Notes under the pieces: generated by a model | Seen by the model: only the letters and a program-made list of their open reading frames with translations | Databases searched by the model: none | Told to the model about the DNA's origin: nothing | Made by a program: the position numbers and the translations under genes | Shown: positions 14,401 through 26,400 of the stretch, in pieces | Layout of the letters: the number at the start of each line of letters is the position of its first letter | Numbering within the stretch: position 1 is the stretch's first letter | NCBI GenBank assembly: GCA_959347315.1 | Contig: OY365806.1 | Location: 54,775,116 to 54,839,115 of the forward strand | Direction of reading: 5' to 3' | Length of the DNA stretch: 64,000 nt | From: Bimastos eiseni | Taxonomy: Eukaryota; Annelida; Clitellata; Crassiclitellata; Lumbricidae

Positions 14401-17400
14401 CACAGATGCTGACATCATAATACTTCAAGGTTTAGTGAGAATAGTGATGATGATAGCCCACAATACTGATTCTACTATTATATGGTGCGACAGAGACCCT
14501 TTTGCCGTGTGTAGGGCCTGTAGGCCTACCCATACCATTATACCTGATTGACCAGGGCTATGACGGCTTACATGACTGATACACAGAAGCTATTATACCA
14601 ATAGCTTCTGTGTTTAGCTGTTGTGCAGAGTGAGTCACAGTATACTTCATTATCCTGGCATAGACATGTGGTCCTTGCTGGCTAACAACCGGCCTGCCAC
14701 CGCAGGCACCATATTGTATTCCAGAGTGACAGGTCCTATAGATGTGATTTGCCGATATAGGAAATAGCAGTTTTCTTACTAAAGGAAAGTGGTTGTATGT
14801 CTGAATTTGTCACCAGAGACCTTGACTTCATGATAGTTCAAGGTTCAGTGAGAATATTGATGATGATGATAGCCAACAATACAGATACAACTTTTGCATG
14901 GTGCGACAGAGACACTTTTTCCGCGTGTACGTGTACCATCACATAGCTGGTTGACATGGGAGTAAGGTTTATGCGACTGATCCGCAGAAGTTGCTGGCAT
15001 TATTCAATTTATTTATTACCTAAGACATGTCTGATGTCCATTGTCAAGTGAAAACACCTACCCTCAATTTTTGGCATCCCCGCAAAAAATTCGAGAAAAA
15101 ATTATAGGATAACTTTTAAATAAATCAAAGTATCATTATAGCAAAAAATACCAAGAAAGAATTTTTCAAAATAATTCCACGCTGGGTGAGAGTTAAGAAA
15201 AATTTAATTCCACGCCAAATGGATTAAAGATATTACCTGATCCAAGTAATATAAATAAGATACTTTGCAAAAATAGATAGTGGCCTACATTTGAAAAATA
15301 ACCTTTCAAAATCTAAATATATTTTTAAAGTGTTGATTTTGGCAATAGAATTATGAAGCATGATTGAAAAATAATTAAGACGTTCTGTATTTCAAACTAA
15401 CGAAGATTCTGATTAATTACTTTTGTTTTAGAAATCAGTGCATATTAGGACACAGTTGTTAAATTTGCCCTACTTACATTTGACAGCCTTCACAAGTTGG
15501 TAGGATATCTTTCTGACTTGCTCCATTGGATATGGATGATAGCCATTTTCTTTCTGTTAAGAAACATTAAAGTGGAAGAGTTGAACTGAGGACAGGCACC
15601 TACCTACGTTAGCCAGAAGAGGTTCCTTGCCATCAGATACGATAGGCCCATAGCATTATGGGTGATGTCGAGCTATTATACAATTTATTAATTCAATGCT
15701 CTTCTACATAAATTACCCCTACAAGCACCTAACAATACTCTATCTAAGCTCTATTTACATGGCTAGGTCAGATATTTTTGGGTGGGACATAGGACACCCC
15801 TGCCTCTACCAACCTGAATTGCGTTTGTCCAGTAAGTGGGTAAGTCACTGACTGTTCTACCTGGCCTCCTTCTGAAACCAGTTGATTCAAACTGGTGAGC
15901 TCAATATCCATATGAAATATCTGTCTGTCATTGGGTCAAACAGAAGATCATGTCGTCCACATACCCTTAGGATGTTTGTTTAGACCCAGTCACCCCTTGA
16001 GATGACTGTAGGCCAATGAAGATAGAACTGGAACCTCGTATGACCACCATCCATTGCCTTCCTCACCTAAACTGTTTAATGCATTTCCTCTTCATAGACA
16101 ATACAATCAGAAGTCTTTATCATTTGCTCGTAAATGCCAACCTCACTTCACTTGAGATGTATAATATCCTCAATTTTACCCTTATTGTCATTATTCATGA
16201 TTTAGACTATTTTGCCATTTTCTGGAACAATCTTCCTCTGAAACTTTCCTCTGTTCTGCCTGATTTCTTTAGCCTTAGAATGTCGTCAGTTAGCCTGCTT
16301 AGAGCATATCTGAGACGTCTCAAAAGGTGTCGCACAAATAGAAATCTTCATTCCTTAAATCACAGAAGAACACGACATGGCAATGTGTAAAGCAGCAATA
16401 TCATGGTTATCACAGTAAAATCCACGGTGATAGTGTCAGAAGAGGTTCTAATACTGTGGTTTTAACTTTATCCACTGTAGTAATATAGTTATTCATTTTT
16501 CAGCAAATGGAGTATCACATAACACATCATTTAATTACATAATGATCTGATATAATGTATGCAGAAGATTACTATAGAAATTTATAGAAATTGTATGCTA
16601 ACTGACATTTCAAAGTTTTTAAACTTACCTAAGAGTAGGGCAGACTTTGTTTAAAAGATTTTAGAACAGTCTATGACATAAACAGAATGTAGGGAGGAAT
16701 CTTTCTTATTCAAAATCTTCTAATGTATATGTAAATCTGTGATTGTAATTACAATTCTGGTATGTACTATAACAATTACAGTATTTAGAAACTCACCAGA
16801 AAGTCGAAAACACTTGGACCGAGCATTTCAAATGTTATGCAGATGTGTCCATGGAAGTCAAAACATGAGAACATTTGCACACAGAGGCTGCAAAATGGAA
16901 CCAAAAGATTCTAAATCTGTGAAATAATCATAGGCACACACACACACACACACACTTAGGTTTTCGAGTGATCTCGACTATAATCAGTGAAGGTGCTTCA
17001 ATCTAGAGAATGGCAGGCCTCTTCTAGGTTCATGCCATGCTCATGGATAGCCAAATGTGCATCATCTGCCATCAATAAGAAACTGATGCTACCATAGCTT
17101 CACACTATCGATGCTGCCTGCTGGTCCACAGACTCTGAACATGAAGCCATCAACTTTTGATTGGAATCCGTTGCTTGAACTCAACGTATGGGTATGTGCG
17201 TATGAACATTCCACAAAGGATTCGTCCAGTCATTGTTTTGCCTACAGATGAAATTTCTGTTCTTAGTATCAGTTGATATCAATAAGACTATGGTACAGAT
17301 TAGTTGTTCTTTAAGTGGCAGTATATAAATTTCAGATTGCAATTACAATCATGGTCACAAGTTCCTTGGTTTGGTTTTCTAATTGTTATAAGTCCTACCA

Positions 17401-20400
17401 TATGCTGGTAAGGTTTCTCACTAATGTCTGAGTTTCATTCATCTGGGGATATTTTTTTATTCTCATCAAAACATAACATACATTAGGCTGACACCTTCAA
17501 GACATTCATTAAATGTGTTACAAAAATGCCCAGGTACCCACACATCCTGACAACAAAGGTGCATGAAAAAACTGCATCAGCTTCTCACTTTTCGCCTTTT
17601 GGATCTTTCTCTCTCAGCTTTTGTAGAACATTTATTTCAAGTTTGGCTGCTTCTCGATATTTATCAACATTTTTTATAATCTTGACTGCCACACTTTCGT
17701 TGTTCCTGAAATATTACAGAAAAACTCCATAAATTGTAATGACAATGCTAATCCCTGAAACGTCTCTAAAATAAGTCCTTAAGTTATCATGTATTGTGCA
17801 TTAGTGCTTTTGTAAAAATCTTAGAGGTGAGATTTAATTGTAGCATAGCTACAAACTGCATACATTGACATCGGTACTCAAGTAGGTAAAACAACAATAT
17901 ATTCAAAATTAAATAACTATATAACAACGACTTTCAGTTAAAATATTTGTAAAGAGAAAATAAATAGTACTGCACTTACATTGATTATCATGGCTGCTAA
18001 AACAGGCTTAAATTGGATTTAGTTGAATTTATTTGTTTTTGCACACATTGGACACAGGAGACTTTTCTATTCCATCTTAGGTTTGGTTTAAAGTCGCTGT
18101 CCTGTTACACGAGGTGTTTGACGGTAAATCATTTGAGTATCATAGCTCACTTCAGTATCGCTCTCACACTTAATCCCACCAGGACAAATTTACTCCAAAT
18201 GTCTCTAGGGATTTGTCCCAACTCTCTCCCTCTTCTGCAAACAATTGACGCCCTATCTTTTCCCAGCTACCAGTGCATTTCAAGGCAGATTAATGAAGAA
18301 TGATGTAGGCATCTATTAATATGATAAATGTTAATTAATCCATGTAGCCTGTGCAATTCCAATGACTTTGTATCCAAACTGATATTAAGTCATTCAAACT
18401 GATATTAACTCATTTAAACTTACATTAATTCATTTGAACTTAAAAGCCGAGAATATCAGCTACTGCACTCTATGTGTTTGCCTATATACTTATCCTAGTG
18501 CCTCTTGATTTACTGGTCAAGCTATATGGTTCCTCCCTGTTGCTGTCTTCAGTATTCAATAAAACAATCAAACAAAAAACCTATGTTATGGTTATAATAT
18601 AAGAAACTTTGTTACGGTTATAGTATGTGTCAAACACAGTACAACTGGTGAATCACGAGCTAGCAGCTGGCATAAGAAAACAACCGTGCATTACATAAGA
18701 AAAGTTGCAAAGAATCTAATCATATCCAACTGTTGTCACCTGGTCAGATCTTTACATTCAACCACTTTTCCAAATGTTCCCTCCCCCAGAGTTCGAATAA
18801 TTTCATCTGAAATATACATCATTTTTTTATACACATGCAATGCACAGAATAAAATACATTTAACTTTGGTCAAACAGTTCTGCATTACAATCAACTTTTA
18901 GAACTCTGTTGCAACAAAAACAGAGAAAGTCACTGTTCCGGCATAATGAGACAGAAATATTTCATTTATGTCAATGTCAACATTTCATATTGACATTGAA
19001 TTAATCGAGACAGAGAAGAGTAATGTACATGAGATAATTCACTTTGACTATTTTAAGGCATTATCAGTTAAAAAGCATGTATAATAGTTTTACAGTTATG
19101 AGACTGTGACAGTTGACAAAAGAGCAGATGAAGAAGGAAATGTTAGCTATTGAGACATTCTTCTGCATATAAATTATTTCAAGTAGTCATGTTGAATATT
19201 CAATAAGTTTTTGTAAGGAGATTTGTGATCCAAGGAATCAAAATAAGTTAGATGTCGACAATTTAGAAAACAGAAAAATATGATCAATAGCAATTTTTTT
19301 GCTCATTTTCAGATTTTAATCAACATGGACATCAAAATATGTTTTATATATTTTGAATCAATAACTCAAATTAATGTGTATTTTTGCAATTGTGGAACCT
19401 GCTAAATTGTTTAAATAATTTATTAATTTATTAACCAGATACAACACAAAGCTTATATCAAAACCATCTAAAATAAATTTATCATATATTTTCAGAGGAT
19501 GTTGGTATAGGCATATTTTTATACTATGCTAAGTTTCATTAAATTTTGTGCATTGCTGCTATAGTTGCTGTCATCATTGGCATTTAGCCAATGAGTTCTG
19601 AACCATTTTCAGTAGCTGCATATATGTGTATGTATGCATAATGTATGCATTGAATAGCAATTAGTTATACAACAATTATGCAAAAACTGATGCTGGGGTA
19701 TGTAGGTCAGCTCAAGGGGTCCAATTGGTTTGCTTAGAGCTCAACTGCTTAGGGTCAGTTGCTGAGGTTCAGCTGCTTCCAAAATTAGTCTATGGGAACA
19801 ATATAAGTTAATCTGAATTTATAAACAAGTGCAACATGCAGATAAAATTCCACTTCAAAATAACACTGCTGAGATCGAAGTGTTATTCATCAAAACAAGC
19901 AAACACATTAAAAGTACCCATGCATATCAGTGTGTGATAATCAAATAAGTTTTATGGTTAACCTTTAAAAAACTAAAGGGTTATGTATTTTCAAATAGTG
20001 TGTAGATTATTCAACAAAGATGGGTCAAAAAGTTAATAAAATGTTGCTCAACCTGGTGCATGCAGCATCACTCCGTTATTTTGCTCGGGTGTTATAATCA
20101 TGCACATCAATACCCAGATCAAAGTAGTCGTCAAAGTTACAAGCCAGTATTTCTATGAAACCAAAACAGAAACAAGTTAGATTGAAATCTTGCACCATCT
20201 TATAACGATAGCATTCCAAATACATGAAATACAGGTCGACCAAGATAAATGTAAATGATTCAGATGGTGTTTGGTTTTTAGTTCAGTGGCTGACAGATGA
20301 AAACATAGCAGAAACACCTTTTATCTTCCATTCAGAGAAACCACTTAAAAGTGACCACTCCTATCTAATGAATGTAATACAATGCTAAAAAAATGGATAT

Positions 20401-23400
20401 TACAAAATAATACTAATAATTTTCGTTTAATTTCAAACCGAGAAACCGCAGTGTGATTAGAAGCGCGGCGGAATGAACGAATGATGGCAAGTTATTACAG
20501 GAATCAAATTAAGCTATCAGCAGCCATGCAAGGCGCCCATTTCATTATACATCTCATTTTAACAAATGCTGAAGCCTAGTGAAAGAAGGATTGGTCAACC
20601 TTATGGGGGATATGGGTCTCGAATTCAGTTCCTCAGCTCTGCGCCCAATTGTGTTCACCATTACTCTATGCAGCCCCCCCCCATGTCTCCTTAAAACACA
20701 TCAAATGAATGCATGCCATATCTGTAGAGGAATTCAGTGTTTGTTAAACATGTATTCTAGTTCTAGCACAATATGAAACACAGCTATTTGCCATATCCCT
20801 TTGACTCTTAACTAAGAACTCTCTACCTTATTTTTTTATTCCATTCTGAAATCTGTCTTATATGGCCCGAAGTTGGACCGGGAGTCCTCTGAGTAGATTT
20901 CTTGAAGCGGCCCTATACTAAGTTTCATTGATTGTTTGATTGATATCTATTTTTATTCATCTATTTCACCCACCATTTCATCGTCATGTGCTTTATAACT
21001 GGTTGCCCTCAAATGCTTCTGCCACATCCTTACGAGAGCTGACATCTCTATCTTTTGACCCATTGCAGACCATGTCTTAACTCATCTCATGGAATCAGTG
21101 GTTCACCTTAGGTCTGACTTTATCTGCTCCTCTCTGAACATGGTGACTATGATGACGCCTGTGGCTCTGAGTATTCAGTTTTGAAACCAGCTCCATTTTC
21201 CATCCCACAGCTCACCACTGCTCTTAAATGAGTACAGCATCACCAGTTCAGAGCATTTATTCAATCTGACATCCATACATCTGACAGAAATGACTTTATA
21301 CTCAAACCATCATTTTTGAAGTACAGAGGCATGGGCTGAACCAAACAAAGACATGTACACAAGGTGGTCACATGCCAGCTGTAACCTCTAGCATCAGGAT
21401 TGAAGCAAATAACTTGTAGTGCATGCTATTGGATGGTGACTGATCAACGACTGACCAGATTCACTCCGTGGAACCAACCAATGCCAATTATTGCATAAGA
21501 TATGGTGGTCACACATCATAACCTTTCATTCAATGCTGCTAGCAAGTAAGCCATTAGGCATCAACACCATAATATCACTATTACAACTGTCCGTATAAAC
21601 TCACAAACTCCAAGTAAATGATATAAAAGTGAAAAGGTCAATTCAAAAGAATCATGTGGAACTGCTGAGGCTGGATTGACTGTTTCTGGATAAATTTTGC
21701 AGTAGTAATAATGCAAAAATAAAATTTTAATAAACACTCGTTTATTGATAGATGTGGAATGTTACAACCATTGCACAATATGAATTGTAGCATCATATCT
21801 AATTCAGTTGAAGAACAGAAATGCACTTTATGAGTATAAAATATACAAGAAAACAAACTAAAGATGACTAATGGCTTAGGTATTTAAGTTTTTTCTTGAT
21901 CAGTGTGTAGAATAAGAGTGACATAAATTGGAAGAAGATTCTGCTACTGTAGATCACTATTTCATTCATGTTGTTGTGGTTCCCTCCTCCTAACAGGACT
22001 GACAAAGTTCAGATTACGTCAGCTCCAGTCAGTGCCCAACTGTGCTGCCATAATGATGACTAATCACCAAAATATTCAAAATGTATAAATTAATTAACAT
22101 AAATATGTGTGAAATGCCGTAATGAGTACTTATGGAGGAACACATTCGATAAAGATCCTCTTATTTCGATGACATGCAATGGCTGACACTTGTTATGACT
22201 TACAACAAAGAGTTTCATGTTTTAATGCATGCATATCAGCAGCTGGTCATCAGTCATTTGGCTCTACCACATGTGGAGATTTACAGGCTCATTGCTTCCG
22301 TACCTCGATGTGAGAGCTTATTGGGCGTTCGACTTCTTCCTCTTAGAACAATCTTTATTTAAATAATGATATGCAATGTTTCAACTGACACAGCTTGACA
22401 CATTTTCAGGCTACCTATAACTCAAACTTGTTTAGAGAAGTCACACCATACTTACAATACATAGACCAGCCATACTTTGATCAGCCAAACTTAGACCAGC
22501 CATATCTAACCTAGACCTGCAATGCCTAGACCATACTTAGACAGGCCTCCTTTTTTCATTTAAGGCATCTCTGGGTCATTCGTCATTGTGTGCCCCCCTC
22601 CAGAAATGACTACTGTAATTCCCTTCTCATTCTCAGAAGATCTTCCTAAGGTTATGCTGTATGGATTGAAATATTGCATACATTTAAATGTATAAGTGTT
22701 CAAAGAGGAACATAATTATATCTGAACTGCTCAATGCATCAGTGCAAAATACTAAGCGCCCTCTTAGGCACTGTACGAAGTCGTTATAACCACTTCAGTC
22801 CTGAGTCTACTTTCCCCAGCCTGGTGTCAAAATGCAGTGCATGTTGAAGCAGATGCTGTGACTCAAGTTCCTTCCAGCGACGTCTTTGGAAGTTTGGAAA
22901 TGGAGAAATGATCGGCTGGAACTGATGCTGGACTGTTTCATGCTGTGATAGAGAATGACAATGTCGCAATGATGTTTTGAGGAACCTTTTTCCATCTCTT
23001 GCCAAAACTAGTTACAACAAATGTTCTAGACCGTATCCATTCATGTCACCAGTAGAGAATGTAAAAATCTTTATCTCACAGGTCCTCTTTGCCAACAAAT
23101 GCCAACCGAGTTCTGTCACCTATTTTCATACATCTCTCCTGATTCTGCTTTGACATGTAACTGGGTGCAGTGTGCTACCTCCACCTGCTTCGTCTTCAGA
23201 TAACTTATTATACTCAATTTCTCTCCTATGAATCGTGTTTAATGACACCATTTGTAGCTGAATCTCACTTAAAAACAATTATAACCTGCCCATAAATTAT
23301 ATTCCACCTTTATAAACATCTCTACCCTTGAAGCTTGTTTGATAAACGCATCTTTATTGTCCAGGAAATACAAATGGTAGCCTTGATATGCATCAGACAT

Positions 23401-26400
23401 GCATACATGCATTATGCTGCATAAACAACTACAAGCAAATTTCAAATAGACCAGTATGCGAGCAAATTACATAGACAAGAACAACTAAGACTATTAAAAC
23501 TGACAACTAGAGATAAAATGGTTCACAAAACTATTTTTAAACAGTTCAGATCTAATTGCAGGCAACAGGGAAGGGTGAAGAAAGTCCTCACAAGATAATA
23601 GAAGCAGGAACTGGTGAAGGCAGAGGCAATGATTTCATGTGGCATATACTGTTGTTGTTAGCAACTGAATTAAGTGCATTTTGACTTTCGCCGAACTAAG
23701 GTTTGATTAGAGCTGCAATCAGGGCTTTTTTCTGATGGTACGCATCTATATGGCATACCAGGACCATTTTTAAGCCATTAAAATTTAATTTATTTATATT
23801 CAGTGTTTTTAGCAGTATTGATTGTAAATAAGAGCAAAATAAAAATTGTGTGTTGTGAGTTAAAACTCATACGCTTTGGCTGAGCATAGAATACGTCCCC
23901 ATTGATCCATTGTACCTCAGATATTATTAGACATCATTAATTACTCCATTGACAATTCATTTCTGATCTGCATGTCTTAGTTTAATAAAAGAATTTTTTT
24001 TAAATAATACAATTTTTCTATAAAACAAGAAATTTTTTTTAGTTAATAATTACTTAATCCAACTCAGACAATGAAGAAAATTACGGCTTTCTGTTTATCA
24101 TGGCCAGTTGTACATGGCATACTCAAGAGTAGGAACTGCAAAATAAATTTATATGTCTTAGCTCTGAGCAAAAAGCTTTATATCTGTTGTGTACACCAAT
24201 TGCAGTTCAACCCAGGCTAAGCCGGGTACTTCAGCTAACTTTGATATAGATCTATGACACCATTAAATTTGATCAGAGAATAAAAAAGAAAATAGAGTTA
24301 CACACATCGACTGATTATGAGATCCTTTTCTTTGTAGATAAGATGACCTTCAGAGTCATCCTGAATCTTTGACCAAACTTCATTCTTGGCATCAAATGAG
24401 ACTTTCAAGCTCTTTTCTTCTGTCGACGGCTGTTACATAAAGATAGTCCACAAGAATAAAATGATTGCAAATGCAGTTGGCAACATCCTGTGTGTCAAGC
24501 AAGTGATCTGAGATGCCTTGCATTCTATGACAACAAATGCTTCAGATTAACCTAAGAAAACTTGCTCATACATAAATCCATAATAGTGAGATAAATTATA
24601 ACATAAAATATTTCCAAATTAATCAACAACAGGATTCAAAATATTCTTATATGTTAATGACACATAGCACTGTATTTTATAATAAGAAGCAAGGGCTATC
24701 AATATTGAATTCAGCTTTTCTTACTTCATATTCCTAGTCATGGTAATAATTTTAAAACCATAATTTCAATGGCAAATTTATATAGCACCAATCCAATTGG
24801 AATATTTTTCGTTGGGTTATACACATATACAGAGTAATGTATGTATTCTTTCAACAACAAGAAGCTATTTGATTCTAACTCATCCAGTCACCTTCAACAT
24901 GTTCTTACCAAAAATCTATTGTTGAATACAGTGCTATGTAGATCCAACTCAATTCAATTTCTTTGATAACCAAATTACAAGTAAATAAGGCACAACAATT
25001 AGAAATGAAATAATCTGGTCACACAGGGGAACCTAAAGGGCCATGGACCCTGCTATCCGGGGCTCTCGTGTAAAATGAAAAACATGGTGACGCCCTACCC
25101 ATAATAACAATCGTTACAAACTATCTAGATATAAATAGACAGAAGGAACTCTTAACTAATGTATTAACTAATGTATTAACTAATGTATTAAAACTAATGT
25201 ATTAACTAATGTATTAACTAATGTATTAACTAATGTATTAACTAATGTATTAACTAATGTATTAACTAATGTATTAACTAATGTATTAACTAATGTATTA
25301 ACTAATGTATTAACTAATGTATTAACTAATGTATTAACTAATGTATTAACTAATGTATTAACTAATGTATTAACTAATATATTAACTAATGTATTAACTA
25401 ATGTATTAACTAATGTATTAACTAAGGGCTGAGTACCACACAACTGAGCAAAAGTCCTAATCCGCAAGAAAGAAAAGTTGGAGTTTATATTATTTATAAA
25501 TAATCTAGTGTTTGGTTGGCATTGGAAGTATGTTGAAAAAGGCTCCAGGAATTGGATCCAGTACATTGGGTAGATAATAATTAAGCATTAGTATGTGCAT
25601 AAAGAGTGTTGTAAGAAGTATAGTTTCTTGTAAGGAGGGTAAAAAGAAGTCAAACTTCTTCTTTCATAGGAGTGGCGATCAGAGGCAAGGCAAAAGACAT
25701 TAACAAAATCATGTGGAAAAAAGACCATGAATGTTGCAATACACATAAACTCTCAAATTTGCACATGACTGAATCAATCAAGCTTTTACAGTCTGGGTAA
25801 TGCAGATTAAAAATATAAAACTAGATTACAATTTCATCTTATTACTTTGTCTGCATAATGCTATTGATATTTGTTTGGACCTTTTGTCAAGAACTATTAT
25901 GCCATAGTCTTATTTGCACATGCCAGCAACACTGTGATTTATTACTAATTTAGTACAAAAATGTGTATTTGTCACAGTTGGCTCAATTAGCCCATTAGCA
26001 GGATCGTACTCTCTTAGGTTCTTAGTTCCATTGTTCCCTAATATTGCCGGTTTGGGACTATTTTCTCTTGTACTTACTTCTTTAGTATATATTTATCACC
26101 ATTGATATTTGGGTTAAATAAAATTATAACTGTATTAAATATTGTTTAAATATTTTTTTATTGTGATATTCTATGTTCATCTATTATCTGTTTGTCACAA
26201 AAATAACGCCACAACTTCCTCTAATTAAATAAATTATTAAAGAACGTTTCTGGCGCGTTTATGTCTGTTGGGGTATGCACACAAATAAGTTTTAGTTTGG
26301 GGGGGGGGTTAAACAAAAAAGAAGGTTGGAAACCGCTTGCCAAGGGATCCGTTCTTAGTTCTCCATAAACTCAACTCCGCCTATATTCTTTATTCTGCGT

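Larger units (their letters stand above)
18807..24305. other. CLK intron, largely unassigned
   Basis: This 5.5-kb intron lies between the exons for the glycine loop and for the pre-kinase segment. Apart from the LINE relics near 20.0-20.9 kb listed separately, no exon, open frame or repeat with defined ends was recognised. Confidence 0.6.

Noticed and set aside
20040..20160. An alternative CLK exon ([12 protein letters not shown])
   Set aside because: It does not match any CLK segment; the YNTR ending fits a LINE reverse-transcriptase tail better.
25180..25566. Minus-strand 128-codon frame of LVNT repeats
   Set aside because: It is the 12-bp minisatellite read in translation. The unit length is a multiple of three, so it stays open in several frames.
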